This document shows positions 1 to 9,026 of a stretch of DNA of 53,467 nt, piece by piece. This DNA comes from an uncultured Flavobacteriaceae bacterium (GTDB taxonomy: Bacteria > Bacteroidota > Bacteroidia > Flavobacteriales > Flavobacteriaceae), in NCBI GenBank assembly GCA_938010765.1, contig CALLVX010000059.1:1-53467 (forward strand), written 5' to 3'. Position numbers and translations under genes: made by a program. Position 1 is the stretch's first letter, and the number at the start of each line of letters is the position of its first letter. The notes under the pieces are model-generated. The model was not told the origin of the DNA. It searched no databases and saw nothing but the letters and a program-made list of their open reading frames with translations.

Positions 1-11
1 GAAAAAAAAGA

Positions 12-52
12 AGGCTGTTTAAATGCGAGGGCTTTCCCGTATTCAAACAGCC
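12..52 (-). terminator. Intrinsic terminator of etfBA
   Basis: An 8-bp outer stem (13-20 with 45-52) encloses a further GGG/CCC stem. Read on the minus strand it is followed by a T-rich run (complement of 1-10). It lies just past the etfA stop, as expected for the end of the etfBA transcript. Confidence 0.8.
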
Positions 53-78
53 CTTAAAGGCGTGCAAATTAACAAAAA

Positions 79-1047
79 TTAAGCGTTCTGCGCTTTAAAT
101 TCCTTTAATTTTTCAGTGAGCTGAGGAACGATTTCGAAGGCGTCTCCTACAATACCATAATCTGCAGCTTTGAAAAATGGTGCTTCGGGATCGGTATTGA
201 TGACCACTTTTGTCTTTGAAGAGCTCACCCCTGCCAAATGTTGAATGGCCCCCGATATACCAATTGCGATATACAAATTGCTTGCCACCGGCTTTCCTGT
301 TTGTCCCACATGTTCACCATGTGATCTCCAGCCCATATCGGAAACAGGCTTGGAACAGGCCGTGGCCGCCCCTAAAACTTCTGCCAATTCTTCTAGCATG
401 CCCCAATTTTCAGGGCCTTTAAGTCCGCGCCCGCCAGAGACTACAATGTCGGCATCGGCGATAGTCGCTTTCCCGACCACTTTATCTATCTCTATAGATT
501 TGGTGGTAAAGGCATCGTCACCCAAAGAAGGGTTATAGGCCTCAACAGTGGCCGTTGTCTGATTTTCAATAGCACCAAAAGCATTGTTCGATACACCGAT
601 TACTTTGTTGTCCGAGTTGATCTGTGTATGTGCAAAACCTTTGTTACTAAAGGCGGTTCTTTTTACGGTGAACGGACTCGTGCCTTCCGGTGCTGCTACC
701 ACATTCGGAGCATAGCCCGCGTTTAGTTTTGCCGCTACGATGGGCGCAAGGAATTTGGTATCTGCGCTCGAGCTAACAATGACCACTTGGGCTCCCTCAT
801 TTTGAGCGGCCCCGATGATGGCATGGGCGTATGCCTTGGCATTAAAAGTTTTTAAAGAATCGTCTGAAACGTTCAAGACTTTAGAAACACCATAAGCTCC
901 CAAACTTTCATTTTCGTTGGCATTCACTGAAATAGCTGTAACGGTAGTTCCCAATTGCTTGGCGACTTCGTGGGCATAGGAAGCAACTTCGAAAGCGTTT
1001 TTCTTGAATTTTCCGTTTTCTGATTCTGTATATACAAGTACTGACAT
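79..1047 (-). CDS. etfA: Electron transfer flavoprotein alpha subunit
   Basis: This is the FAD-binding subunit of the soluble electron transfer flavoprotein, which takes electrons from acyl-CoA and related dehydrogenases and passes them to ETF-ubiquinone oxidoreductase. The 322-residue protein has the usual length. The N-terminal half is the nucleotide-binding-like ETF fold. The C-terminal FAD domain carries the conserved GRGLKG stretch and the family signature LYIAIGISGAIQHLAG near residues 258-274. It lies 31 bp downstream of etfB on the same strand, so the two are surely one transcript, closed by the terminator at 12-52. The start (MSVLVYTES) is the normal family N-terminus. I see nothing unusual in the protein. 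Confidence 0.96.
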   Translation of the reverse strand: MSVLVYTESENGKFKKNAFEVASYAHEVAKQLGTTVTAISVNANENESLGAYGVSKVLNVSDDSLKTFNAKAYAHAIIGAAQNEGAQVVIVSSSADTKFLAPIVAAKLNAGYAPNVVAAPEGTSPFTVKRTAFSNKGFAHTQINSDNKVIGVSNNAFGAIENQTTATVEAYNPSLGDDAFTTKSIEIDKVVGKATIADADIVVSGGRGLKGPENWGMLEELAEVLGAATACSKPVSDMGWRSHGEHVGQTGKPVASNLYIAIGISGAIQHLAGVSSSKTKVVINTDPEAPFFKAADYGIVGDAFEIVPQLTEKLKEFKAQNA

Positions 1048-1078
1048 ATCAATAGGGTATTATAAGTATTATTTAAGA

Positions 1079-1819
1079 TTAGATGGCTTTGGCCTCATTG
1101 TGAAGTAAGTCTACGAGCTCGTCTACCGTGTCTACCAATTTTACGGCTCCTTTGGGCGCCGGCTTATCAAATTTTACATCAGTAGTACCATTTGTAGCGG
1201 TGATAGGTTCTATTACGTTGAGCGCCTTTTTTCGGGCCATCATGATGCCTCGCATGTTTGGAATTCGAAGATCGCTTTCTTCGACCAATCCTTTTTGTCC
1301 GCCAACGACCAATGGCAAACTAGTAGCAATTTTCTCCTTTCCTCCATCTATTTCACGAATAGCGGTCGCATTCGTACCATCAACTTCCAAGCTGATACAG
1401 GTATTTACGAAATTCATATCTAAAAGTGTGGCCAGCATGCCGGGAACCATACCTCCATTATAGTCAATAGATTCACGCCCGGCTATTACTAGATCATATC
1501 CACCATTTTTGACAACCTCGGCCAATTGTTGGGCAACAAAAAAACCGTCGGCAGGGGCAGCGTTGATTCGAACACCTTCATCTGCACCTATAGCCAACGC
1601 TTTTCGCATGGTTGGTTCTACAGAAGCATCGCCTACTGTGGCAATATGAACGGTAGCCCCTTGTTTTTCCTTGAACCACATGGCCCGTGTTAAACCAAAC
1701 TCATCATTGGGGTTGATTACGAATTGAACTCCGTTGGTGTCGAACTTGGTATCACCTTCGGTAAAGTTGATTTTAGAGGTAGTATCAGGCACATTGCTGA
1801 TGCAGACTAATATTTTCAT
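1079..1819 (-). CDS. etfB: Electron transfer flavoprotein beta subunit
   Basis: This is the AMP-binding partner of EtfA in the ETF heterodimer, which links beta-oxidation and amino-acid catabolism to the respiratory chain. The 246-residue protein begins with the typical MKILVCISNVPDT and contains the NPNDEFGLTRA region and the AGRESIDYNGG motif that contacts nucleotide. It is the first gene of the etfBA operon and is transcribed divergently from pdhB. The 170-bp intergenic region holds a 26-bp palindrome (1874-1899) that probably binds a repressor of this operon. Confidence 0.96.
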   Translation of the reverse strand: MKILVCISNVPDTTSKINFTEGDTKFDTNGVQFVINPNDEFGLTRAMWFKEKQGATVHIATVGDASVEPTMRKALAIGADEGVRINAAPADGFFVAQQLAEVVKNGGYDLVIAGRESIDYNGGMVPGMLATLLDMNFVNTCISLEVDGTNATAIREIDGGKEKIATSLPLVVGGQKGLVEESDLRIPNMRGIMMARKKALNVIEPITATNGTTDVKFDKPAPKGAVKLVDTVDELVDLLHNEAKAI

Positions 1820-1873
1820 TATGGTATACTTTATGTCGTTTATTTTCCTGCGCTAAGATAGGTAATTTTGTCT

Positions 1874-1899
1874 AATTTATTATGCACGCATAATAAATT
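1874..1899. promoter_or_regulatory. Operator-like palindrome between etfB and pdhB
   Basis: The 12-bp arm AATTTATTATGC at 1874-1885 is repeated perfectly inverted at 1888-1899, with two bases (AC) between. Such a TTATGC-NN-GCATAA palindrome in a divergent promoter region fits a dimeric winged-helix or TetR-type repressor. No regulator gene is adjacent. It lies about 55 bp upstream of etfB and 90 bp upstream of pdhB, closer to the etfB promoter region. The regulator and its ligand are not identified. Confidence 0.7.
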
Positions 1900-1948
1900 T
1901 TGTCTCTTTTTTTGACCGGATCGCTCCTTAATTCAACATATAATTCCC

Positions 1949-1956
1949 TATTTTTG
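1949..1956 (+). promoter_or_regulatory. Putative pdhB promoter -7 element
   Basis: TATTTTTG matches the Bacteroidota -7 consensus TAnnTTTG and lies 33 bp before the pdhB ATG. No good TTTG -33 box is at the expected distance. Confidence 0.5.
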
Positions 1957-1989
1957 CGTGCATTTTTGTTAAAGATACGCTGTAAAAAT

Positions 1990-2967
1990 ATGAAGACACT
2001 ACAATTTAGACAAGCGATTGCTGAAGCCATGTCGGAGGAGATGAGAAGAGATGAAAGCATCTACTTAATGGGTGAGGAAGTTGCCGAGTACAATGGAGCT
2101 TATAAGGCCTCAAAAGGAATGTTAGAGGAATTTGGAGAAAAACGTGTGATCGATACGCCTATTTCAGAGTTGGGGTTTTCCGGAATCGGGGTAGGTTCTA
2201 CCATGACAGGTAACCGGCCCATCATTGAATTTATGACGTTTAATTTCGCTTTGGTGGGAATTGATCAGATTATCAGCAATGCTGCAAAGATTCGCCAAAT
2301 GTCAGGAGGGCAATTCCCTTGTCCTATTGTATTTCGAGGGCCGACCGGTTCTGCGGGGCAGTTGGGAGCAACACATTCCCAGGCGTTTGAGAGTTGGTAT
2401 GCCAACTGTCCGGGACTAAAGGTAGTGGTGCCTTCTAATCCCGCTGATGCTAAAGGCTTGTTGAAGGCTGCAATTCGCGATGATGACCCGGTGATTTTTA
2501 TGGAGTCGGAACAGATGTATGGCGATAAAGGAGAAGTTCCCGAAGGGGAATATACAATTCCGTTAGGAGTTGCCGACCTGCGAAGGGAAGGCAGTGATGT
2601 GACAATCGTCTCTTTCGGTAAAATCATCAAAGAAGCCGACAAAGCTGCAGATGAACTGGCCAAGAATGGGATTAGTTGTGAGATAATCGATTTGAGAACA
2701 GTAAAACCGTTAGATTATGATGCAATTGTAACTTCTGTGAAGAAGACCAATCGCTTGGTAATTCTCGAAGAAGCGTGGCCTTTTGGCAACGTTTCAACAG
2801 AAATCACCTACCATGTACAAGAGAATGCATTCGATTACTTAGACGCGCCCATCCAACGAATAAATACGGCAGATACCCCTGCTCCCTATTCGCCGGTATT
2901 GCTTGCCGAATGGCTTCCAAACCACGAAGATGTGATCAAAGCTGTTAAGAAAGTGTTATATAAATAA
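1990..2967 (+). CDS. pdhB: Pyruvate dehydrogenase E1 component, beta subunit
   Basis: This is the beta chain of the thiamine-diphosphate-dependent 2-oxoacid dehydrogenase E1, most likely pyruvate, which feeds acetyl-CoA into central metabolism. The 325-residue protein has the transketolase pyrimidine-binding domain (MGEEVAEYNGAYKASKGM, SELGFSGIGVGSTMTGNRPI, then FRGPTGSAG) and the C-terminal transketolase domain (SFGKIIKEA, LRTVKPLDYDAI). The track allows an upstream non-ATG start at 1900, but MKTLQFRQAIAEAMSEEM is the conserved family N-terminus, so 1990 is chosen. The alpha subunit is not in the window; separate pdhA loci are common in Flavobacteriia. A strong terminator follows. Confidence 0.92.
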   Translation: MKTLQFRQAIAEAMSEEMRRDESIYLMGEEVAEYNGAYKASKGMLEEFGEKRVIDTPISELGFSGIGVGSTMTGNRPIIEFMTFNFALVGIDQIISNAAKIRQMSGGQFPCPIVFRGPTGSAGQLGATHSQAFESWYANCPGLKVVVPSNPADAKGLLKAAIRDDDPVIFMESEQMYGDKGEVPEGEYTIPLGVADLRREGSDVTIVSFGKIIKEADKAADELAKNGISCEIIDLRTVKPLDYDAIVTSVKKTNRLVILEEAWPFGNVSTEITYHVQENAFDYLDAPIQRINTADTPAPYSPVLLAEWLPNHEDVIKAVKKVLYK

Positions 2968-2995
2968 GAAAAATCTTATTGTAAAGCTACATTTG

Positions 2996-3029
2996 CTTCG
3001 CCGACAAAAAAGTTGGCGAAGTTTTTTTT
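2996..3029 (+). terminator. Intrinsic terminator after pdhB
   Basis: A 10-bp stem (2996-3005 with 3012-3021, including one G-T pair) and an A6 loop are followed by eight T. It separates pdhB from the downstream DUF5686 gene. Confidence 0.9.
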
Positions 3030-3063
3030 GGTATATTATTTGATTGATACGTTGCCAAGTTCA

Positions 3064-3170
3064 CTCGACAATCGAGACGTACACCTGCCGGCGTTAGGGC
3101 ATGTTCCGGCTCCTATGTCGAATCGAATATTAAATTACCGTTCAATATCTCGCGGGCTTACCTCGAGGTA
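3064..3170. repeat. GC-rich palindromic intergenic segment
   Basis: This stretch is richer in G+C than its surroundings and holds small perfect palindromes: CTCGA-CAA-TCGAG at 3064-3076 and TACCTCGAGGTA at 3159-3170. It looks like a remnant of a dispersed intergenic repeat rather than a promoter. Only one copy is visible, so the repeat nature is an inference. Confidence 0.35.
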
Positions 3171-3188
3171 GTTTACTTAATTAGATTG

Positions 3189-5684
3189 ATGAAAAATTTT
3201 CTTTTACCCATTCTGTTGCTAATTTCATTTGTGGCCATTGCACAGACAAAAGTAGGTGGTTTGGTGCTAGATGAGTTCAATGAACCGGTCGCTTTTGCCA
3301 ACGTAATTTTTAAAAATTCGACCGAAGGCACCATTACCAATGATGATGGTCGCTTCTATATGGAGTCAGATGCTACCTATGATACCTTGGTTATTTCCTT
3401 TATAGGATATGAAGATCAGGAGATTACCATTGCTCGGGTCAATTACAATATGGAAGTGGTACTAAAAGAATCTACCGAACAGTTGAACGAGGTAGTGGTC
3501 TTTTCAGGGAAGCAATCCAAAAAGAATAACCCCGCAGTTGATTTACTTAAGAAAATTTGGGCAAAAAAACGCCAGAACGGAATACGCCAATTTAAACAGT
3601 ACAGCTTTGATAAGTACGAAAAGGTAGAGTTTGATCTGAATACGATCGATAGTGCATTGATGAAGCGTAAGATTTTCAAGGGACTTGAATTTGTGTTCCA
3701 AGATTTAGATACTTCAAGGATAACAGGAAAAACCTACCTTCCTATATTTCTTAGTGAAACGTTTAGCCAGGTAAACGGCGATAACCTTTTGAAGGAGGAG
3801 AAAGAAAAGATTTTAGGAAATAAAAATTCAGGTTTTGATAACAACCAGGCAATCATCGCATTTGTCGATGATCTGTACCAAGACTATGATGTCTACGATA
3901 ACTATTTAAAGTTTTTTGACAAGAGTTTTACCAGTCCGTTGTCACGTACCGGGGTAGATACCTATAACTATGCATTGCGCGATAGCGCCTTTATCGATGA
4001 TAAATGGTGCTATAACATTGTGTACTACCCACGCCGTAAAAACGAATTAACTTTTAAAGGGGATTTTTGGGTAAACGATTCTACTTATGCGATTAAGAAC
4101 ATTAACCTAGAAGTTACTAAAAGTGCCAATATCAACTGGGTAAAAGAAATCTATATCGAACAGGAATTCGATGTGGTCAATGATTCGGTATTTCTCTTGA
4201 AACGTGATTATATGCTGAGCGACTTCAGTTTTCAAAAGAAAGAAAAGTCTAGAGGGGTCTATGGCAAAAGAACCACGGTGTACAATAACTATGTTTTTGA
4301 CAAAGAAAAACCGAAAGAGTTCTATCGGGAAGAACGAAATCCTTTTGACCCATCGGTAATGAATCAGGACAGTACCTTTTGGTCTCGTAACAGGCTCGAA
4401 TCGCTTAATAAAGATGAGAAGGGAATCTATCAATTGTTAGATACTTTAAAGACGGTTCCCAAGTTCAAATCGTACTATAACTTAATAAGTATTCTCGGGT
4501 CGGGCTATGTCGAGATCGATAAATGGAATGTGGATATTGGCAGTGTGTATGATGTCTTTGGATACAACGATGCCGAAGGGCCTCGAGTACGTCTTGGAGC
4601 TAGGACCTATTTCGGTGAGAACGATACTTGGCGTTTAGAAGGGTATACGGCTTATGGGTTTACCGATAAAAAGTTTAAGCATGGGGTTTCTGGAAAGTTT
4701 TTGTTAGACAAGGATAGTCGTCTTATTGTTTCCGGCGGACACCGCCGCGATATTGAACAGCTTGGGGTGAGTTTAACGGCCACGAACGATGTTTTGGGGC
4801 GAAGTATAGCATCTTCCTCGGTGCTGACCGTAGGAGCCAACAATAAGTTGACGAACATTAACCTAAGTGCCTTCAGTGTAGAAACCGAACCCATTACCAA
4901 TCTTCGAATAGGCTTGGGAGCTACTTTTCGAACCCTTAGTTCGGCGCTTCCAGAAGATTTTAGCCTCGACTATATTGATCCAAATTCCCCAACGGGAGAA
5001 ATCGCCTCGGAAATAAAACAGTTGGATGTCAATGCACTGCTAATCTATACCCCTGGTAAAAAGACGATAGGGTATGGGGTAGAACGAAGAGATATCAATG
5101 ATACCTACAGTACTATTCTATTAAATTATACAAGGGGTATACAAGGAACTCTTGATAGTGATTTCAACTACGATAAATTACAGTTCTCATACAGTCAACC
5201 TTGGCAGGTCGGCGGCTTTGGGAGATTGTATAGTACGATTGAATTGGGAAAGACTTTCGGTGATGTTCCTTTAGGGCTCTTGAACGTAATACCTGGGAAT
5301 CAAACCCTGTTTACCAACTACGGTACCTTTGCGAATATGGATTTTTATGAGTTCGTTACCGATACCTATGCGTCCTTACATTTAGAACATAACTTCAACG
5401 GGCGGCTTTTCTCAAGAATTCCATTTATGCGAAAACTCAACCTACGTGAAATAGTTGGCCTTAGAGGGGTTTGGGGACAATTGTCCGATAGCAATATCAC
5501 CTTAAGTAGCCCTACGAACATTCCCTTGATTTCACCTGACAAACGAATATACTATGAGTATTATGTGGGAATAGGGAATATCTTCAAGGTTTTTAGAATC
5601 GACTTTAACTTTAGGGGGAATTATCTCGACACACCCGATGCGCGACCTTTTGCTATCACCGGTACTTTTGGTTTTAATTTCTAG
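3189..5684 (+). CDS. DUF5686 protein with carboxypeptidase-regulatory-like domain
   Basis: A large secreted or outer-membrane protein of about 831 residues. A signal peptide (to AIAQ, near residue 19) is followed by a carboxypeptidase-D regulatory-like beta-sandwich (about residues 20-100; GLVLDEFNEPVAFANVIF, then ISFIGYED). The rest is the long DUF5686 region, whose C-terminal half is rich in alternating beta strands and ends in an aromatic residue (FGFNF). That is typical of outer-membrane beta barrels. Function is unknown. The same kind of N-terminal domain is found on TonB-dependent receptors of this phylum. The ATG at 3189 is preferred to the TTG one codon earlier. It lies downstream of pdhB but is separated from it by a terminator. 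Confidence 0.85.
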   Translation: MKNFLLPILLLISFVAIAQTKVGGLVLDEFNEPVAFANVIFKNSTEGTITNDDGRFYMESDATYDTLVISFIGYEDQEITIARVNYNMEVVLKESTEQLNEVVVFSGKQSKKNNPAVDLLKKIWAKKRQNGIRQFKQYSFDKYEKVEFDLNTIDSALMKRKIFKGLEFVFQDLDTSRITGKTYLPIFLSETFSQVNGDNLLKEEKEKILGNKNSGFDNNQAIIAFVDDLYQDYDVYDNYLKFFDKSFTSPLSRTGVDTYNYALRDSAFIDDKWCYNIVYYPRRKNELTFKGDFWVNDSTYAIKNINLEVTKSANINWVKEIYIEQEFDVVNDSVFLLKRDYMLSDFSFQKKEKSRGVYGKRTTVYNNYVFDKEKPKEFYREERNPFDPSVMNQDSTFWSRNRLESLNKDEKGIYQLLDTLKTVPKFKSYYNLISILGSGYVEIDKWNVDIGSVYDVFGYNDAEGPRVRLGARTYFGENDTWRLEGYTAYGFTDKKFKHGVSGKFLLDKDSRLIVSGGHRRDIEQLGVSLTATNDVLGRSIASSSVLTVGANNKLTNINLSAFSVETEPITNLRIGLGATFRTLSSALPEDFSLDYIDPNSPTGEIASEIKQLDVNALLIYTPGKKTIGYGVERRDINDTYSTILLNYTRGIQGTLDSDFNYDKLQFSYSQPWQVGGFGRLYSTIELGKTFGDVPLGLLNVIPGNQTLFTNYGTFANMDFYEFVTDTYASLHLEHNFNGRLFSRIPFMRKLNLREIVGLRGVWGQLSDSNITLSSPTNIPLISPDKRIYYEYYVGIGNIFKVFRIDFNFRGNYLDTPDARPFAITGTFGFNF

Positions 5685-5816
5685 GAATTTGGTCCTTGGA
5701 TGTTTTGATTGTTGGGTTCTTCTTAATTTTGGTATGGTAAAAATGTAGACTTGTGAATAATTCACTTCTAGAATCTTTTTAAGAGATACACTTTAGTCGA
5801 TAAGTAGGCGTTACAG

Positions 5817-5824
5817 TACTTTTG
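5817..5824 (+). promoter_or_regulatory. Putative ppa promoter -7 element
   Basis: TACTTTTG fits TAnnTTTG. A TTTA at 5792-5795 could serve as a weak -33 box with a 21-bp spacer. The ATG follows 19 bp after the element. Confidence 0.55.
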
Positions 5825-5843
5825 CAACCATTAATAGACAAAC

Positions 5844-6374
5844 ATGAGTAAAAAAGAAAAAGTAAGCACCTTTGATGTATTGATTGAAATTCCAAAGGGA
5901 AGCAGAAACAAATACGAATACGATTTTACCTTACATAAAATACGTTTTGATCGTACCCTTTTTTCATCAATGATGTACCCCGGTGACTATGGTTTTATTC
6001 CGGAAACCCTGGCATTGGATCAAGATCCTTTGGATGTGCTGGTGATGGGTACCGAACCTACCTACCCAATGGTGGTTATGGAGGTGAAACCAATTGGGGT
6101 TTTTCATATGACAGATGAAAAAGGTCCCGATGAAAAGATAATCTGCGTACCCATCTCAGATCCTATTTGGAACCAGAAAAACGATATCGGGGATCTAAAT
6201 CCACACCGCTTGAAGGAAATAGAACATTTTTTCCAGGTGTATAAAGATTTAGAGAAGAAAAAAGTAGACGTTGGTGGTTGGGGAAATGCAGCCGAGGCGG
6301 TTAAGATTTACCGGCAATGTGTAGCACGCTATGATGAAAGTGAACATAAAAAGAAGCGCACTTTTACGATATAA
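5844..6374 (+). CDS. ppa: Inorganic pyrophosphatase (family I, soluble)
   Basis: Cytoplasmic enzyme that hydrolyses pyrophosphate to phosphate and so drives biosynthetic reactions. The 176-residue length is normal for family I. The metal-binding signature appears as DQDPLDVLV near residues 54-62, with the usual [SGDN] position taken by Gln. It is preceded by PGDYGFIPET and followed by the MTDEKGPDEKI stretch and the C-terminal YKDLEKKKVDVGGWGNA. It sits directly upstream of the membrane pyrophosphatase hppA but has its own terminator, so the two are neighbours in function rather than one simple operon. Confidence 0.96.
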   Translation: MSKKEKVSTFDVLIEIPKGSRNKYEYDFTLHKIRFDRTLFSSMMYPGDYGFIPETLALDQDPLDVLVMGTEPTYPMVVMEVKPIGVFHMTDEKGPDEKIICVPISDPIWNQKNDIGDLNPHRLKEIEHFFQVYKDLEKKKVDVGGWGNAAEAVKIYRQCVARYDESEHKKKRTFTI

Positions 6375-6390
6375 TCAAAAATGACCTCAC

Positions 6391-6423
6391 AAAGCCACTT
6401 TTAATGCAAAAGTGGCTTTTTTT
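6391..6423 (+). terminator. Intrinsic terminator after ppa
   Basis: Perfect 12-bp stem (6391-6402 with 6408-6419), 5-base loop, then a T run. Confidence 0.9.
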
Positions 6424-6484
6424 ATTCTATTCAATTTTCTTACTTTAGCAGCCGTTAAAAAAAACTTAAAAACAACTAAATCAA

Positions 6485-8872
6485 ATGGAATATATTGTTC
6501 AGTTTTTACCAGCCTTTGGAATTCTTGCCTTGGCATTCGTGTTTCTAAAAAACATGTGGGTTTCCAAACAGGAGGTCGGTGACGCCAAGATGGCGCGAAT
6601 CGCCAAAAATATCGCAGACGGAGCCATGTCGTTCTTGAAGGCAGAGTACAAGGTCCTATCTATTTTCGTAGTTGCGGTCGCTGTACTACTTTTCTTCAAA
6701 GGAAGTAATGAAGAGGGCTCTAATGGCATGGTTGCGGTTTCTTTTATTGTCGGAGCTATTTGCTCTGCCTTGGCCGGTTTTATCGGTATGAAAGTAGCTA
6801 CCAAAGCGAATGTACGTACCACCAATGCTGCAAGACACTCTTTAGGGAGAGCCTTGGAAGTAGCGTTTGCAGGAGGTGCGGTTATGGGACTTGGTGTTGT
6901 AGGTCTCGGTGTTTTGGGATTAAGCGGATTGTTTATGATCTATAGTGGTCAAGGTTGGGCCATTGGTGAAGTACTGAATGTACTTTCGGGCTTTTCGCTT
7001 GGAGCTTCTTCTATTGCATTGTTTGCACGAGTAGGCGGAGGTATTTATACCAAAGCGGCCGATGTAGGAGCCGATTTAGTAGGAAAGGTAGAAGCAGGTA
7101 TTCCTGAGGATCATCCTTTAAACCCTGCTACGATTGCCGATAATGTAGGTGACAATGTGGGCGATGTAGCCGGTATGGGTGCAGATCTTTTTGAATCGTA
7201 TGTAGGTTCTATTATAGGTACAATGGTATTGGGTGCTGCCTTTACACAGATTCCTGCCTTTGCAGGAGCGTTTGATGGTCTGGGAGCGGTATACCTTCCA
7301 TTGGTATTGGCTGCGGTAGGTATTATAATGTCTATCATAGGAACCTTCTTTGTAAAAGTAAAAGATGGTGGTAACCCACAAACAGCATTGAATGTTGGTG
7401 AGTTTGGTTCGGCAGGGTTGATGTTGATAGCCTCTTATTTTATTATTACAATGATGCTACCTGAAAGCTGGGCTTTCAGCGGAGTTGAATTTACGTCAAT
7501 AGGCGTTTTCTACGCGGTTATCGCTGGTTTGGTTGCAGGTCTTGCAGTCGGGAAGGTGACCGAGTATTATACGGGTACCGGTTCAAAACCGGTAAACTCG
7601 ATTGTGCGTCAGTCAGAGACCGGAGCCGCAACCAATATTATTGCAGGTTTGGGTGTTGGGATGATGTCTACCATGATTCCTATTCTTTTAATTGCTGCCG
7701 CCATTTTGGTATCTCACCATTTTGCGGGTCTTTACGGAATTGCAATTGCTGCGGTAGGAATGCTGGCCAATACAGGAATTCAGTTGGCAGTAGATGCCTA
7801 CGGACCAATTTGTGATAATGCCGGTGGAATCGCTGAAATGGCTGAATTGCCAAAAGAGGTTCGTGAACGTACCGATAAATTAGATGCTGTGGGTAACACC
7901 ACTGCAGCAGTAGGGAAAGGTTTCGCTATTGCATCTGCAGCCTTAACGGCATTGGCGTTGTTTGCCGCATTTATGCAAACTGCAAACGTAACCGCTATCG
8001 ATGTTGCCAAGCCTACCGTAATGGCAGGCTTGTTAGTGGGTGGTATGCTTCCCTTCGTATTTTCTGCCTTATCGATGAACGCCGTAGGGCGTGCCGCGAT
8101 GGCAATGATCGAAGAGGTAAGAAGACAGTTCAGGGATATTCCACAGCTCAAAGCAGCTTTGGAAGTAATGCGGGCGGTCGATTCTGATATGACGAAGGCG
8201 ACACCAGAGCAAAGAGCTATTTTCGATGCCGCCGATGGCGTTGCCGAATATGATAAATGTGTGGCGATTTCTACACAGGCGTCAATCAAAGAGATGGTGT
8301 TGCCAGGTCTTTTGGCCATTGCAGTTCCCGTAGCGGTTGGTTTCCTCGGAGGCGCGGAAATGTTAGGCGGTCTTTTGGCCGGGGTAACGACCTGTGGTGT
8401 TTTGATGGCAATTTTCCAATCAAACGCTGGTGGTGCTTGGGACAACGCTAAAAAGATGATTGAAGAGAAAGGACAAAAAGGTACCGAGGCACACAAAGCG
8501 GCGGTTGTTGGTGATACTGTAGGTGATCCATTCAAAGATACTTCAGGACCTTCTTTGAATATCCTTCTGAAATTAATGTCTGTAGTAGCATTGGTAATTG
8601 CACCAAGTATTGCTATGAATGTAGACGGGATGGCTTTGAATGCGGATTCGAAGGAAACGAAAATCGAGGTGACCATGAACAATGACGGCGACCTAGCACA
8701 GGCTACCGTTGCTTATACGACTATCGTAAATGGAGAGGAAGTAACCGAGGAAAAAATAATCGAGGGAACAGAAGCTGAGGTGAAAGCCGAATTGGAAGCC
8801 TTGGAAAATACCACGGTTAAAACAGATGGAACTACTACTGAAATTACGATTGAGAAAGAAGTTCGGCAGTAA
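6485..8872 (+). CDS. hppA: Membrane-bound sodium/proton-translocating pyrophosphatase
   Basis: Integral membrane enzyme that couples pyrophosphate hydrolysis to ion pumping across the inner membrane. The 795-residue protein has about 16 hydrophobic segments and the catalytic signature [11 protein letters not shown] near residue 200, followed by the Asp-rich [21 protein letters not shown]. The motif [10 protein letters not shown] begins at Gly470. Ala at the first position after GNTT marks the potassium-dependent subfamily (Lys there marks independent enzymes), whose bacterial members usually pump Na+. The last roughly 80 residues, after IAPSIAMN, are a hydrophilic acidic, Thr-rich tail not needed for the core fold. 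The -7-like TACTTTAG at 6441 is a plausible promoter. A bidirectional terminator follows. Confidence 0.95.
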   Translation: MEYIVQFLPAFGILALAFVFLKNMWVSKQEVGDAKMARIAKNIADGAMSFLKAEYKVLSIFVVAVAVLLFFKGSNEEGSNGMVAVSFIVGAICSALAGFIGMKVATKANVRTTNAARHSLGRALEVAFAGGAVMGLGVVGLGVLGLSGLFMIYSGQGWAIGEVLNVLSGFSLGASSIALFARVGGGIYTKAADVGADLVGKVEAGIPEDHPLNPATIADNVGDNVGDVAGMGADLFESYVGSIIGTMVLGAAFTQIPAFAGAFDGLGAVYLPLVLAAVGIIMSIIGTFFVKVKDGGNPQTALNVGEFGSAGLMLIASYFIITMMLPESWAFSGVEFTSIGVFYAVIAGLVAGLAVGKVTEYYTGTGSKPVNSIVRQSETGAATNIIAGLGVGMMSTMIPILLIAAAILVSHHFAGLYGIAIAAVGMLANTGIQLAVDAYGPICDNAGGIAEMAELPKEVRERTDKLDAVGNTTAAVGKGFAIASAALTALALFAAFMQTANVTAIDVAKPTVMAGLLVGGMLPFVFSALSMNAVGRAAMAMIEEVRRQFRDIPQLKAALEVMRAVDSDMTKATPEQRAIFDAADGVAEYDKCVAISTQASIKEMVLPGLLAIAVPVAVGFLGGAEMLGGLLAGVTTCGVLMAIFQSNAGGAWDNAKKMIEEKGQKGTEAHKAAVVGDTVGDPFKDTSGPSLNILLKLMSVVALVIAPSIAMNVDGMALNADSKETKIEVTMNNDGDLAQATVAYTTIVNGEEVTEEKIIEGTEAEVKAELEALENTTVKTDGTTTEITIEKEVRQ

Positions 8873-8893
8873 ACGAGTAACTTTTACGAACGA

Positions 8894-8943
8894 TTAAATA
8901 AAAAACGGTGCATTGCTTTAGCAATGCACCGTTTTTTATTTAA
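8894..8943. terminator. Bidirectional terminator between hppA and tonB
   Basis: A perfect stem of at least 21 bp (AAATAAAAAACGGTGCATTGC and its complement, loop TTTA at 8917-8920) is flanked by A and T runs on both sides. It serves the convergent genes hppA (plus) and tonB (minus). Confidence 0.93.
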
Positions 8944-8957
8944 AAGTCTTTTTTTCT

Positions 8958-9013
8958 TCTTTGTTCTTTCAGCGAAACCGTCTTTTCGTCTTTGTTCCTT
9001 AAGCGAAGCGGTC
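8958..9013. repeat. Two imperfect direct repeats, 31-bp period
   Basis: TCTTTGTTC-centred units of 25 bp at 8958-8982 and 8989-9013 differ at four positions (for example CAGCGAAACCG against AAGCGAAGCGG). They lie just past the tonB stop. Function is unknown. Confidence 0.5.
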
Positions 9014-9026
9014 CTTGCTCCTTTTT

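Noticed and set aside
7798-8682. Long open frame (294 codons) on the minus strand inside hppA
   Set aside because: It is antisense to a clearly conserved gene, with low-complexity Ala/Thr/Pro/Ser content caused by the hppA codon pattern, and has no recognisable domain.
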